Origin: Sipunculus nudus
Taxonomy: Eukaryota; Annelida; Sipuncula; Golfingiida; Sipunculidae
NCBI GenBank assembly: GCA_026874595.1
Contig: CM049318.1
Location: 39,205,956 to 39,269,955 of the forward strand
Direction of reading: 5' to 3'
Length of the DNA stretch: 64,000 nucleotides
In this document: piece after piece, positions 1-12,238 of the stretch
Layout of the letters: each line of letters opens with the position of its first letter
Position numbering within the stretch: position 1 is the stretch's first letter
The notes under the pieces: model-generated
What the model was told of the DNA's origin: nothing
The model's database searches: none
Seen by the model: only the letters and a program-made list of their open reading frames with translations
Position numbers and translations under genes: made by a program

Positions 1-1733
1 CGGTGGCTACTGTAAAAATTGATCTTTTCATACACTGAGGTCCAAGCAGCTGAGAATTTAGCCAGCCTCACTTTTGGTCCCCTGGATGGGAGTTAGTTGT
101 TCTGATTGTATGTTCCTGCAAACAGCTACAGGGCTTGTCCTCTGTAACTGAGGTTTGGGGGGGGGGGGGGGGGGCAGAAGTTCATTTCAACACATTGGTG
201 TTATCATCAAAATAATCATATATCTGACAGCATGATATTTCAGGCATTTACTCAAGGATAGGGATTTAGATTTTCTGCAAGTGACACCTCAGAATATCTG
301 ATTACAAGTATTAAAATATCTGAATATTTGGGAAAAAACAAGAAAATTTCATTTTGGTAATCAATAGATGTTTCGTCAATACTTCCACCTGAGTCTCGAG
401 TATCTTGTTTGTCTTGTATATAATAATAATAATAATCTTTATTTGTAAACATATTTCTCTTACAGGTACAGGCGAGAGGTTGTAAGTGAATATGCAAAGA
501 ACATGGTAGTAAAAAATACAATTAGAATCAAAATGATCACCTAGGGGAACGAAAGTTGAATTAGACTTAAATGTGTAAATAAATATGAGTTAATGATGTA
601 CCGAACAGATAGCAGTTCATTTTATTTCATGGTTGTTGTTTGCATAAATCTACAGTTGAATAAGATGACACAAATTAAGGATTTATTCCAGTCAAGAAGA
701 AAAACTCACTTCTCTCCTTTGAAAGCACTGGTCATTATATACTGTGGTTAAAATATTGTTCGCGAGGATTTTGATATGTGATTTTTGTGGAAAAGAAATT
801 ATAACAAAAATAAATCCTTTTGGATAAGAAGCCCCATCGTCAAAAGCATATCAAAAAGAAAATTATGCATGATATTATGAATTACATAAGGACTTATATA
901 GTTTACCCCTAAATAAAAAAAATCTACTTAAGTGATATTAGACCTTTCAAATTATCTTCCATTAATGAACAACACTGTTTGGTGTTCATTTTGTTCCTGT
1001 CCAATTTGTTTTACAACTTTGCCTTAATATTAGTTTATATTATTTATTCATGCAATAATGGATATACACTGTAGTTATTGTATAATGGCAAAGAGAAAAT
1101 TGAACTCAAAATAGTGAAAATCATGAAAATTTGATCTCATGAATATGAAGCCAACCACAGTATTTGATAGCAATACACCCACCCATAATGAGCAAGCAAT
1201 TTGCATATTTTTTGTCTGAGGGAAAAAAAAAACAAAAGAAGTATTAATTCTGTTAAGAAGCATAAATTCTGTTTGTGTAGAACTGGTAATGTCATTTTCT
1301 TTGAGTAATTAATATATAAATGGTGACAGAATAACAGAATTTTAAAAATGTAACCAGGAGATCTGCTTGCCTGAGTGTGTTGTAGACTTTGCATATGGAA
1401 TTTGTATCAGAGTTCAGAATATATCAAATTGATGGATTTTATTGCCAAAGTTTATTTAGGACTTTCTTCATTTATTTATGTCTGTAAATCTCTGGTAAAG
1501 TCTGGTGCTTGGCACCAGTTAGGGAATCAAGGTAAATAATGCAGAATCGTTTATCCAAAGGATCATTCATCTGAACAAAAACCCTGTCCCTTGACATTTT
1601 CGGATAAATGACACTATACTGTATTTCATTTTTATTATAATGCGTCTGTGCACTGATAAATCGTTATGGCCCAGTGTGCTAAGCTAGTTTACATATTTTT
1701 AATTTTTTAAAATTTGCTTCTCTCTCATTTCAG
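1..1733. other. Intron upstream of the GALNT lectin exons
   Basis: No exon-like open frame with splice sites was found here. It is AT-rich and is read as intron because the next exon (1734) starts inside a lectin domain whose earlier parts must lie upstream of the window. It holds an 18-base G run (157-174) and a possible retroposon tail (421-490). Otherwise I see nothing. Confidence 0.6.
421..490 (-). repeat. Possible 3' tail of a retroposon
   Basis: Read on the minus strand, this stretch has an AATAAA followed directly by an ATT-type trinucleotide run, the usual look of a LINE or SINE 3' end. No body could be recognised, so the call rests only on the tail. Confidence 0.25.
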
Positions 1734-3918
1734 ATATTTTCTTTGAGTAAAACTGATCAACTCAGACGAGAGGAGAGTTGTTTACAGGCCTCAGGAGGGG
1801 ATGGGGGACAGGTCTTACTGGTTCCATGTCATGGTCGAGGCAGCAATCAGGTCTGGCACTACAGTCAGGTAAGAAAAAAATCTTAAAATTCATTTAACTG
1901 CAAAATGAACATACCTCAAGTTACCCAGTTTTTTTAGAGTTATACAGTGCAAAGGTTTTAGAAATCCTGAAAGTCAAAAAATTTGAAATGCAAAGTCTCA
2001 ATGCTTGAAAAATATTTAGAAACTTAAAAAAAATTTTTAAGTAATGAAATCTGACTGTATAGAATGAAAATTTGAAAGAAATTCCCATGGTGCAATCATC
2101 ATGTGAAAAAAGACCATGTCTTAAGAATTACCTCAATTAAGCATCTTCTGAAAAAGGGGAATGTGTCATTTTCCATTATTAATTTCCTGACAGATACATA
2201 TTGAACATATATGTGCACATAGGCTCCAGGTTTGAAATATTTGGCTGAATGCCGGTCCAGATCTGCACATATACTGTCAATCCATCAAAAAATTTCATTA
2301 ACATTTCCTTGGCCCAAGGTCCATCCATCCAAAAACTTATTGTAACCTTTGGGAACTTTTTTATTTATTTTTGGACAAACAGTAGAACAAACCAACTATC
2401 CAACAACATTGAACACATAAACCTCAGCCATCTGTTTTATATTTCTTTGATTCTTTATGAATATTTTCTCCAATAGCTTGCAGTATATTGCTTCTTCACA
2501 CTTAGCACGCATATCATCAAAAGCAAGTTACCATGAAGGGCGATCACTTTTAATATGACATTTGGCCTGTTAAAAACAGCCCATCTTTTGCAGTGTGAAT
2601 GATAAAACAAAATCTCATGTCATGAACCAGTTTTGTACTTGGCTTGAATGTTGATACGACACCCCGTCAAGATTAAATTTACATTTTGTGTTGCCCTTTG
2701 AATGCTCAGTTTAGTTGGATTCAATCAAGATAGCTTCTAAGTAGTGTAAAAGACATCCTTTGTAACAAACTACTGACAGAAAATTCAAACTGATTTTAGG
2801 TTTCTTAAAAGACAAACAAGTTTAGCATGGTAATTAAGTTTAACTACATTTTTGGAAGACCAATAACTTCAGACTTTTTCTATATGGCTTCAGTAATCAA
2901 AAACCTGTGTTGCTGTCATACACAGATTTGCACACATATTGTGGTAAATTATTAACATATAAACCTAAGCTTCTGGTGACAACTAGGATACTGATATACT
3001 TTCTTGTAAACCATAATGATATTTTTCACTGATCACTAGATGAGTAGGTACATATTCACTGTGTTATGTCATGTTTAACAATTCTTTGGATTACCGTTAA
3101 GAGAAGTTAAGGGAGAACTAATTAAATTAACTAGCATATGACCAGTTCTTGTGTTGGGGAGTTCATCCATAATTGTGTTGGACAGGTTTTCCATGGGCCA
3201 AGTTGACATAGGCCAGTTTAACAAGTGTAGTTAAAAGGCACTGTAGTAGACCATCCATGTGCTTATGTCAAATTCCTCAGTGTTAATGATCCCCCCCATA
3301 GGATATGCTTAACATCATTCCAAATACTTTAAGACCAAAATGGTCATTTGATAAGCATGGCCACAGAGGGGTTGCATTACATGGTTTGAATGCCACCACA
3401 GGTCAATTAAAATGTAGATTCACTTTTAAATCTGATGTATCGTCATTTCAAATCTCAGCTGAGGCAGTGGGATTTTTCACGGTCAGCCCCCACACAGGGT
3501 GGCGCTCTGCAGGCTTAATTGGAAGGCTGTGCCCTATGGCTGTAGTTTCACTCACAAAAAAGTTCACCCTCCATAAAAAAAAAAAAGAAATTCTGCAAAT
3601 ATACATATACTTAGTTAAGCTGGCTGGCATTAAAAAAATGGAGGTGTTTACCTCCAACAAAAAATATTGAAAAATATTTGTATAAATGGTGTATTCACTG
3701 GAATATTAATTTAGCTGATCATCAAATTGTACCATTTTACACATTTTCAGCTGACCTTTTTAGTTTCTTGCTCATATTTTCAGGACACACAGACACTGAA
3801 GCATGTGTTTAGTGGAATGTGTTTAGATGTGATGGGTATACAAAATGGTGAGCACATCCAGGTACGAACATGCAACGGAGGACCATCACAAAAGTGGGAA
3901 ATACAACACATGCTTTAG
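1734..3918 (+). CDS. GALNT: Polypeptide N-acetylgalactosaminyltransferase, last two exons (ricin-type lectin domain)
   Basis: GALNTs start mucin-type O-glycosylation in the Golgi by moving GalNAc from UDP-GalNAc to Ser/Thr; the C-terminal ricin-B domain binds existing GalNAc and steers substrate choice. Exon 1734-1868 (45 codons, acceptor TTTCAG, donor GTAAGA) encodes a beta repeat with the family's RRE-x-x-CL, PCHG and NQVWHY signatures. Exon 3784-3918 (44 codons plus TAG) encodes the gamma repeat with CLDV, RTCNGG and SQKWE (Q-x-W type). The two join in phase 0. The alpha repeat and the catalytic domain lie upstream of the window, so the subfamily cannot be named. The 1.9-kb intron between the exons holds a truncated SINE. 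The protein ends a few residues after the last repeat, as is normal for the family. The family call is firm from motif order and exon ends; substrate preference is unknown. Confidence 0.92.
3462..3667 (+). repeat. 5'-truncated SINE in the GALNT intron
   Basis: It matches the middle and tail of the SINE at 38150-38584: the shared block around 'GCTCTGCAGGCTTAAT', then a 'GGAGGT-GTTT-ACCTCC' stem-loop (3640-3655) and an A-rich end. The tRNA-like head is missing. The orientation is the same as the host gene. Confidence 0.7.
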
Positions 3919-4179
3919 TATTTGTAATTTATTCAAACATATATTGATACCAAGGTAAAAGTATACTCCATATGCTGTGGTCATGCTACATTTGTTTTAT
4001 AACTCCTTTCACTTAACCACAGCTTTCATTAGCACCAGGGAGATAGCTCATAATTGAGAATGTTCTAACCAATGAGAGCTAGGTGCTGTGGGTCTGAAAG
4101 TTTGAAACCTGTGAAACACTGCTGTCTTTGGTTAGAACTTTCTTGGCTTTATGCCAACTGTCTGTTTATGCTCTGTAAA

Positions 4180-4690
4180 CCCTGCAGTTGAAAGCAGGGG
4201 TTAAAACCAGCTACTTGCTTAAATTCTCTGTAGAATTTATGTGTTTTCTGGTTTATTCTTTGTACATATTAATGAACTGTAGGTAATTCCTGCTGAACAA
4301 GTTATTATAACACCTCTGTGATAGATGTATGAGCTTGTTTATCAACAGGCTTTTCATAAAAACAGCAATGTTGATAAACAGAAAACAGGTGGTTGGTTGC
4401 ATGTGGGAGGAAGCTGAAAGGTTACCACAGGTCAAAACACCATTAGCAAAGCTGTAGTACATCTGATTTGCCACCAGATGCCCTTGTTGAATGTGAGTGA
4501 ATTATTTTGGCAGGCCCCCCATATGTTATAAATATATAGATATAAACAAGGAGAAGAGCCTGTGTACAGTCTGATCTGCATTTTTTTCTGGCCTTTTTCT
4601 ATAAAAGGGTCAAGGGATTATCTCCATTTAACAGTAATCAGATATTGGAACAGGCCTGTTTAATTGGAAGGAGTTATAAAACTGCATAAA
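4180..4690 (+). repeat. Diverged dispersed repeat, copy 1
   Basis: Collinear similarity to 51205-51690 and, over its centre, to 23323-23530. The best shared blocks are 'CCAGATGCC-TTGTTG', then 'TTATTTTG-C-GGCC' and a following 'ATGTTA'. No inverted ends, tail or reading frame was recognised, so the class is unknown. Confidence 0.5.
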
Positions 4691-4950
4691 GACTGTTAGT
4701 TGAAAGGATAGCTTGTTTTATTGAGATTTATTTAATATTGCTCTTTTTTGAGGTCACATAATGCTTTATTTATACTCTATTTCACTGGCAATCTTTTTTT
4801 TAAATGCACAGAAGCACACATTTTTAGTCCAAATGGCAGAACAGGAAAATGCTGCCCTTGCAATAATGTTAGGTAATACTAACCCTTGTATGTATTATAT
4901 TTGATATATTTAAATTTATACAGTCTGTATGTTATTGTTACATTGAAAGT

Positions 4951-4956
4951 AATAAA
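4951..4956 (+). terminator. Candidate polyadenylation signal of GALNT
   Basis: AATAAA about 1 kb after the stop codon, the first canonical hexamer I found downstream. Use in vivo is not shown by the sequence. Confidence 0.35.
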
Positions 4957-5202
4957 GTGGTAAACAATAAGTATTTTTTCAGTATCAGCATTTTATCCCA
5001 AGAATAGAATGTTCTCTGTCTGTGCTGTTAAGGCAGGAGTGTTTTGTTCATATAAAGTGCTATGTCAGTAATACACAGGACTATAATAGATATTGCAGGG
5101 TCAGCAATAAATTTTCTCTAGAAAGATCTTTGTTAGCTGTAAGAAAGGGTAGTTTGTGCAATAATGAGTTGATAATAACCACTGATATTTATACTTCAAA
5201 TA

Positions 5203-6740
5203 CCGTATATCCGCGTTTTGCCGCCGCGGCCATAAAATAAGACTTACAGCCGAAAATCCCGACTAATATTTATCGACAAGGGATGCGGCTATAAAACGCA
5301 GGTTAGGCTGAATTCAAACATGTACAAGAGACTCGACGGCCCGCCGAGGGCCAATGGTCGATAATAGGCTGAGGAAGAAGTGAATACATGGAACGTATAT
5401 TCAATGATACTGCATATTTGTATATTAATTTTATTGATTAATAATTTTATAAAATGTAAAATTGATATTTTAAACATGCTTATATGTATTATAAAACTTT
5501 TCTGAGTCAGTCATAAACCACGGCAATTTTCACGCAATGATTGATTAAAGATCGATATTCACTCGCCAAATTATGCATTCTATCCAGACTAACGGTTGTA
5601 CCTATATTTGAGTATGGCTGCAATATCGGTAAAACTTATTTAAGATATTTCTTGAACATATCATTTCTTTTAAAATAAACTGTAAAACAAAAGATAACCA
5701 AAGACAATACGTTCTTCGGCAATTAAACCTGCGTTCACGTTCAGATACTTCTTCGTTCATCAAATTGTCAATAGATGGCGCTCAAAGGTCATAACCTCAC
5801 CAGCTAGTTCCGTAATCTTTAAATATGGCACGTTTTGCTAGCAGACGGTTCGGGCACCAGTGTGCATATATTATGATCAGCAGGACCCTGGGTGTACGCG
5901 TAAAGGCTCGAAGCGGGATTCGCTTATTAAAAGGTTTTGTCAAGGTTGTTAATTGACCGACGTTGTATAGAGTGTAAATAAAAGCCATCATAAAGAGTAC
6001 CGTTGGCTTTGATGTCCCATTGAAGTTTAATTAGACAGGGTAAAGGCGCAAGGTACACCAAGGCCCGTTGCATCATTTGCCGGTTAACGGTTCGGACACC
6101 ATTTTGCATATATTATGATCAGCACAACCCGAGGTGTTCTGGAAATATGATCACCGACGCGGGTGTCGTTTATTGAAATGTTTTGTTGTTAAATGACCGA
6201 CGATGTATAATGTCTAAATAATGTTTAAATTACAGTCGTCCCATACAATGCTTTGATGTCCCATTGAACTTTAATTAGTCAAGTTAAAGGCGCAAGATTC
6301 TCCGGCATTCAGTGATGTGTCAAATTAATTTCGTGGCCCTACTAGGATTCGTCTTGGATGAGTCGTCATAAACCGAACAAATTGTCATCTATTCTAATCA
6401 GGTAGATCAGGCGGTTTAACAAATTAATAAAATTAATTAATTAGCAAAGCCAAGCAACATACACAGTTGCAACTGTTTCCCAAAACTGTTATGCCTGACC
6501 ACATATCAGCATTCCGCAGCATATCTAGCTGCAGCCTAGCGTTTAAGAAATGAACCTTTTTTCGTTGTGTTCCCAAAACTTCCCATACCCCACCCGGCAA
6601 TGGAACGTGGTGAGAATGTGGTGCGGCCATTAAGTAAGGTTTTGGGAATTTTTTACTCCAGTGAAGGAGCCTTCCAGATATTTTACGAACATGGGGTGCG
6701 GCCATTAGACGACGTGCGGCGGCAAAACGCGGATCTACGG
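5203..6740. mobile_element. Non-autonomous DNA transposon with 25-bp inverted ends in a TA target
   Basis: The left end CCGTATATCCGCGTTT and the reverse complement of the right end CCGTAGATCCGCGTTT continue as the same sequence for 25 bases with one mismatch. Both ends are flanked by TA (5201-5202 and 6741-6742), as in Tc1/mariner-type insertions. The flanking DNA outside joins without a gap. The element is 1538 bp long, richer in CpG than its surroundings, and has no transposase-length reading frame. It contains an internal direct duplication. The superfamily is inferred only from the TA target and inverted ends. Confidence 0.7.
5846..6293 (+). repeat. Internal tandem duplication (about 241-bp period) in the TA element
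   Basis: Unit 1 (5846-6051) and unit 2 (6087-6293) share long blocks including 'GCATATATTATGATCAGCA', 'TTTGATGTCCCATTGAA' and 'AAAGGCGCAAG'. They differ by substitutions and small indels, so the duplication is not recent. Confidence 0.75.
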
Positions 6741-6855
6741 TATATACTTTCCAGGAGAAAGGTGGATCAGTTTTTTTACAAGTAAGCAATGATATTTATT
6801 CTGTGCAATGCTGTGTCAGTATTAAGTAGGGATACTTTAGAAGTGACAATGTTAG

Positions 6856-7034
6856 CAGGGCAGATCCAGGATTTTGGAAGGAGGAAGGGGTCCAACCCAA
6901 AAAGAATAATAGGTAAACCCTTTAAAGATCCACAGGTCTGGATGGGGGGTGGGCCAAGGCCTCTTAAATTTGTTCTGGCAGGTGGATAGGATTTGGTCTG
7001 GACCCCTTGGAACCCCCCTCTGGATCCGCTACTG
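6856..7034 (+). mobile_element. CAGGGGCGGATCC-type MITE, copy 1
   Basis: Starts CAGGGCAGATCCAGG and ends with the inverted form GGATCCGCTACTG. It is flanked on both sides by GTTAG (6851-6855 and 7035-7039), an exact 5-bp target duplication. It has no coding capacity. Six bounded copies occur in this window. Confidence 0.85.
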
Positions 7035-7039
7035 GTTAG

Positions 7040-8570
7040 TGGTAAGTGTCTCATATACACTCCGTGGAAGAGTAAACTCTTTTGGAATATAAGTTCTGTG
7101 TCAGTGATATTAATACAGGATTATTTTTGGATATGCAGTGTGGTGTCAGTAGTACCACTAATATATGCACAATTTTGTCTGACCCACTGTAACTGTAGAA
7201 TTAATGCATGTACATAATCCAAATGGTATGTTATGTCAGGAAGACAGGCCTTCATGTTCTGCAACTGTATAAAGGTAGACCTTCTTAATCACTTATTGAC
7301 TGTTACATTATAATGTTTTCACTGCCTTATTAATAGTTATTATAATGTTGATATATGGCAGTATTTTTTTGGTCTCCAGTGGCACAGGGTATATCTTCTG
7401 TCATAGATGTATTAAGTTCATAGAATAAAATTGTGGCACTGGCATTAGCTGTTTATATATAATGGATGACTCAGTATATATTTATACTTGAGTCATGATA
7501 CAAGCCATACAGGGTAATTTAATTCAATGGTCATCCATCTTGCAGACAAATAAACATGCATTGGGATTTTACAATATGCTGAGATAAAACTGAATTTTTC
7601 TCACACGTGGTAGGTGTGATTCCGAAAAAAGTAAACGATTGGTCTGGTTTTTGCCAAATGACAGCGTAGGCCATGTAATTGTAGTCCATGAGGCATCATA
7701 AAAATATCAAATTATTCTATCATTTGTATACTTAGCACCTTTTCTGTATTACTACAGTAGACATTTATGACAAATCTGTATGTAATTTTTGGAAGTGGGA
7801 CTGTTACATACTGGGAACTGATTCTGATTTTAGGGTTAAAGATCAAGGTCAAGAATTATGCATAACTAGGTTGTAAAGGTGATGGGAGGATTACCCATAT
7901 GTTGTCTTTATGCAGTCTTTTGGATGTCATGTCTTCATGCTGAACTTAAAATAACAGACATAAATTTGTTATGTATATCTTATGTTTTAAAAGTGTACCA
8001 GGAAAATCACAACCTTTATATCTGTTATTTTCTAATGTGAAAATTATGTTCATGTAATGTTATTGCACTCTTTAGTTTTAATAAAACCAAAATCTTCTGT
8101 TAATACTACTTGCATGTACCCAATGACACAAAGAAAACATATTTGTGAAACAAACTTGATTATTTATCAAGTCTTTCTTATAGATATCTTTCACTATTTT
8201 TTCTAACATTCCATTCCCAAGCAGTTCTAACATTCCAATGAATCCTGTCATTTAAGATATATGATCTAAGTCATAACATCTGTCATGTATTATGTACCAG
8301 TTGTGTACACTTGTATGGTGTATCTGGCTAAGTATAAGTGGTCACAATGTATGACAGAGATGTATTGTCAATTGTTTCTATAATATAATATTTATTTGCA
8401 TAGAATTGTAAATTATTGGTTATTATCATTTTAATCATAACCGGCACTGATTATATGGAGTGGTCATGTAAAGTCAGAATATTGTTTTAAGAAAACTATC
8501 ACCATAGTTCATTTTTACCGGAGGTTTATTTTTTTCCTTCCTGAATTGCATCACTAGAAACCTTACCAGT
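7040..8570. other. AT-rich intergenic DNA
   Basis: No open frame, RNA gene, repeat family or inverted ends recognised on either strand. Confidence 0.5.
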
Positions 8571-9602
8571 TTTTAGCTCAGCTGCTGAAAATCATCTGAG
8601 CTATAGCGATCACTCTTGGTCTATAGTCCAGTCGTCCATCACGCCGTCCATTGACAGGGCACATATTGTAACCGCTGGACCTAGAAACTTCTAACTGTAA
8701 AACCCACAGAGGTCTTAAAAAAATCTCCTGAAAACCTAAAAGTAGGTCACTGTGGCCTACATTCTCTAAGCTATAGACCCCCCCCCCCCAGAATAATTAA
8801 AAATTTGACACAAAAGCTCAAGTATCTGAATAACTAATGCATTGATTGCCATGATTCGTTCAATGCATGTTGATCATGGAGTGTTTCATCAGTCATCATC
8901 AAGACTGGTGGCGCCACCTGATTTTTTTTTCATAATTTGTACATATTTTTACTGTAATTTTGTAACTTTCAGATAAAGCAGTCCAGCCGTTAATAAGACA
9001 CAAACCGTTAGACCTTGAAACTTCTCAGTGTGCATCTGGGGGGGGGGGGGGGTCCTTGAAAAATATCCTTGATAATCTGAAACTGGGTAATGGCGACCTC
9101 TATTTACAAACTAGCTAAAGGCAGAAAAAAATATTTTGAGCATCCAGTGAGTCAGGCGGGGCACAAATTGTATCAATTTGACTTAGAATCTTCTAACATG
9201 AAATTCAGGGAGGTCCTGGGTAAATCTCTTTGGAAACCTGAAATTATGTCACTGTGAGCTATATTCTGTTAGCAGTGTGGGAGAATATGATTAAGCACTG
9301 TTAGTCAGATGGGCACAAATTTTAGCAGTTGGATGTTAAAAACTTAGTTAGAAGTTAGAAACTTAAAACTTAGAAACCAGGGTGTTCCTGGTCAAATCTT
9401 TTAAGAAACCATAAATAAGGTCACTTTTGCCTATTTCCTAAGAACTGTGGGGAAAAAGCATGATTTTGAGCACACTGGAAGTTCTACTCATTTTCAAGGT
9501 TTCTTATCAAATATTTTTCACTAGATCAAAACATCAATAATTAATGAATACATCACCTGTATGTCAAATTCAGCTGAGCGTCATGGCCAATGGGCCATTT
9601 GT
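8571..9602 (-). mobile_element. Pearl-like element 1, complete, reverse orientation
   Basis: Read on the minus strand it starts with a diverged form of the family head (GGCCCATTGGCCATGA then CGCTCAGCTGA) and ends TCAGATGA...CAGCTGAGCTAAAAA at 8571. The body carries the family's 'CATTATTCTGGGGG' and 'GGTGGCGCCACC' blocks. No coding frame. It is about 1.03 kb with both ends present. Confidence 0.65.
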
Positions 9603-11112
9603 TAAAGTTCTGTCCCATCTTCTATCCCACTGAAATTAAATTGTGCACAAAAAAATAATTTCTTTCAAATGGGACAATGTTATTAACTTTCAGAAAATGA
9701 AGTAGGTGAAGGATTTTAGTCGTTTTGTAACTAAACTTTGTACAGTGGTCAGATTGTTTAAGTTAAAAGTAGGCTCGTGGAATATTAAAAAAAAAAAAGT
9801 TTCATATTAATCAGGTATATTTAGCAAACAGAAGTTTGCATGGAAGTTAGGAGGAGTTAATTATAGTGATAACTTTAGTGGTAATTTATGAAGAAAATGT
9901 CGCTAATTAAGTTTATATCATAAATTTTTCCTTTTTAGTCCTTCGCACATTGTTTTTTTTCCTTAAGTGTCGTGGGAGTTTACTATATGCATTTATTTAC
10001 TGTGTACTGATATAAAAGTGCCTTAATTACAACTACTCCATTCAAGTGGAAGCATTATGTATAGACAACCTGGTTTGGTTGTTTTCCAAGATATGCAATG
10101 AAATAACCTTATTTCTTTCAGTTTACAAACATTGCTTGAAAATACTGCTGTTTTTGTGTGGTTGTGTGGTCTAAAATTAAGATCTCAGGTTTCCTGTCGT
10201 TTGTGTGTGGGACACTTAATAAAGTGAACTCATGGGATGTAAGGGGTCAGTTACTGTTATGGAATTAAAGTGTTATTATGATTAAACTGTTTTTGCAGCT
10301 GTCTGTTCTTGTTTTGTCTTAAAAAAACCAGAAAACTGCTTTCTAATGACTGAAAGCCTCCGCCGTGTGTGGGTACTTATATATTGTGGGATGCTCCCAA
10401 TACCATGTTTGCATTCGCTTATTTAGCCCATATCCCTAGTTAATTCGTGCATAAGTGACTGTACATTTATGAATATTCCTTGATGACGTCCCTGATTCCG
10501 GATCATGATCCAAATCAACACAAATATCTAATATGTCAACAATATCTATTCTTAATTAGTCCATTCCCGAAAAGGCCTGAAAATTTCATGAGATTCCGTT
10601 CATTATAGCATGTCACGTCTTTATCCCTATGACAACGTTCTTCATTAAATGCAGCTTTATTGGCAGCACAGCAAATCGGGTTCTATTTTAACATGCCGTT
10701 GACTCCTATTTGGGCATTGTTAATGAAAATTATGCTGTTGTAATTCTGGTTCTGGGCATTTATACAATTTGAAGTTTTGTTCCCGTCAACATGCTGAAAT
10801 AAAACCTACTTTATGCCTAGGTCAAGAATTTAATTTCATCGGTCACTCGTGTCCAGGCTGTACACCATATGATTGGCTGTGGTATATGAGTTTGCAGACA
10901 TTCTGTTATATTTCTGTAATTATCAGATATAGTTTGATATGCATTCATTGAAAGTTCGTTCATAATATTCCTATTATTTAAATAATAATGTACTGAACAA
11001 CATCTAATATAGCCCGATTTAATTATTAGGAATTGCCACTTTGCAGGGCCAAATAGTATTGAGTCGGTATAAATCAGGCTACAGCAAATGTAGTTCAACC
11101 GGTAATGGATTC
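9603..11112. other. Intergenic DNA before the LTR element
   Basis: AT-rich, with one recognised repeat (10371-10610, listed separately). The short frames at 10769-11098 lack splice signals or recognisable motifs. Nothing else seen. Confidence 0.5.
10371..10610 (-). repeat. Dispersed repeat, minus-strand copy of 60035-60370
   Basis: Its reverse complement aligns with 60100-60350: shared blocks include 'ATCTCATG-AATTTTCA', 'GATCATGATCC' type sequence, 'GAATGCAAACA' and 'TTGGGAGCAT-CCACA'. It is non-coding; the class is not recognised. Confidence 0.6.
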
Positions 11113-11315
11113 TGTTGTGTTTTCATTATTTTACTCCATGTAACTACTAAGGACCTCCGTTATTTAATGTATCCGTGATATCCCATAGTGTCTCTGACTT
11201 TGTGGGTGCACACGTGTTTCCGCCATATTGTCTCCATGTGTGTAGATGGCTCCATGTATTAAAACGTTCCTGTTCTTATGGCTGTGTTACGGCTTGTGTT
11301 TGTTGGAACATAACA
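11113..11315 (+). repeat. 5' LTR (203 bp)
   Basis: Begins TGTTGTG and ends GGAACATAACA; the TGTT...AACA ends are inverted. It differs from the 3' LTR by two substitutions and one 3-base indel only. It contains an ATG (11246) that reads in frame into gag. Confidence 0.95.
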
Positions 11316-11320
11316 TAAAT

Positions 11321-11329
11321 TGGCGACGA
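11321..11329 (+). promoter_or_regulatory. Primer binding site, probably for tRNA-Ser
   Basis: TGGCGACGA lies five bases after the LTR. It is complementary to the CCA end and acceptor stem expected for animal tRNA-Ser(GCU), ending TCGTCGCCA. The match does not continue beyond nine bases, so the primer is tentative. Confidence 0.55.
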
Positions 11330-11350
11330 AAGGTGACAGAAGAATCCTCT

Positions 11351-12238
11351 ATGGCTACAGAGGGACTTTCCATGGCCATATTTCAGTATGAGCCTCGTGA
11401 TACGGCCGCACAGCGTTGGCTGAGATGGTTGTCGCGCTTCGACAACTACCTGGCCGCTGCGGATATCGTCAAACCCGCGAGAAAACGTGCCATGCTTCTT
11501 CATTTGATCGGGGAAGAACTCTACACAGTTTTTCAATCGTTACCAGAGCCCGAGCCAGCGGGGAAGGAGACGGAATATGATACGGCCCGCAAAGCACTGT
11601 CGACTTTCTTCGCACCGAAACGCAACCTCGAATACGAACTGTTCATGTTCAGAGAAGCCAGACAGGAGGTTGGAGAAAGTCTGGATACATTTTACGCCCG
11701 TTTACGGACATTATCAAGTAACTGTGAGTTCATGGATCCAGACAAGGAAATTAAATCCCAGATAATACATCGGTGTTTATCATCTAAGCTGCGGGATGAA
11801 GGACTGTTTAAACCTCAACTTACACTCATGGAACTTTTAAAGTTAGGGCGGACAATGGAGTCATTACGTCAGCAGACAAAAGCTATGGAGGATAAGTTGT
11901 CTTCCACGCCTCATCCGGTGAGTGTTAATAAACTGAAGTTCAAGAAATCAGTCAAAGCTCCTGTCCATAATCCTGGGCCTAGTAACGGTAATGCTCCAAG
12001 TGCTAGTGGCAGTAATGCTAGCACTAGTAGTAGGGTAAAGACGACCAAGACTTGTTATCATTGTGGCGGTAATTGGCCTCACCCAAGGTCCCACAAGTGC
12101 CCAGCACAGGGCAAGAAATGTGCTAATTGTGGCGGTTGGAACCATTTTGCTAGAGTTTGTAAGAAGGCCAAGTCTCAGCCTCAGGCCTCTATAGTGTTAA
12201 AAAATGGAGTACCAGGATATGTATCATATGACCGATGA
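11351..12238 (+). CDS. gag: Retrotransposon Gag (capsid/nucleocapsid)
   Basis: A 295-residue open frame coding for the structural protein that packages the element's RNA in cytoplasmic particles. The start is taken as the first ATG after the primer site (11351). The same frame is open back to an ATG inside the LTR (11246), which would add 35 residues with a hydrophobic stretch. The first two-thirds is a retrotransposon capsid-like helical region. The C-terminal part holds two cysteine knuckles: a variant one starting C-Y-H-C (about 12052) and a standard CX2CX4HX4C one (about 12118-12160), typical of nucleocapsid RNA binding. The frame overlaps the start of pol (12204), which lies in the +1 frame. 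Intact, unlike pol. Confidence 0.88.
   Translation: MATEGLSMAIFQYEPRDTAAQRWLRWLSRFDNYLAAADIVKPARKRAMLLHLIGEELYTVFQSLPEPEPAGKETEYDTARKALSTFFAPKRNLEYELFMFREARQEVGESLDTFYARLRTLSSNCEFMDPDKEIKSQIIHRCLSSKLRDEGLFKPQLTLMELLKLGRTMESLRQQTKAMEDKLSSTPHPVSVNKLKFKKSVKAPVHNPGPSNGNAPSASGSNASTSSRVKTTKTCYHCGGNWPHPRSHKCPAQGKKCANCGGWNHFARVCKKAKSQPQASIVLKNGVPGYVSYDR

Larger units (their letters stand above)
3919..5202 (+). other. GALNT 3' UTR and downstream sequence
   Basis: Sequence after the GALNT stop. It contains a diverged dispersed repeat (about 4180-4690) shared with 23323-23530 and 51205-51690. The first plain AATAAA after the stop is at 4951-4956, so the transcript may end near 4970. No other gene is visible. 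Confidence 0.45.

Noticed and set aside
6433-6789. 118-residue minus-strand frame
   Set aside because: It spans the inverted end of the TA-target element and flanking DNA; its PRFAAA-type peptide comes from the terminal repeat.
12204-12238. Programmed frameshift between gag and pol
   Set aside because: The overlap is real, but pol lies in the +1 frame and no clear slip site was seen; given other indels in pol, a mutation is equally likely.
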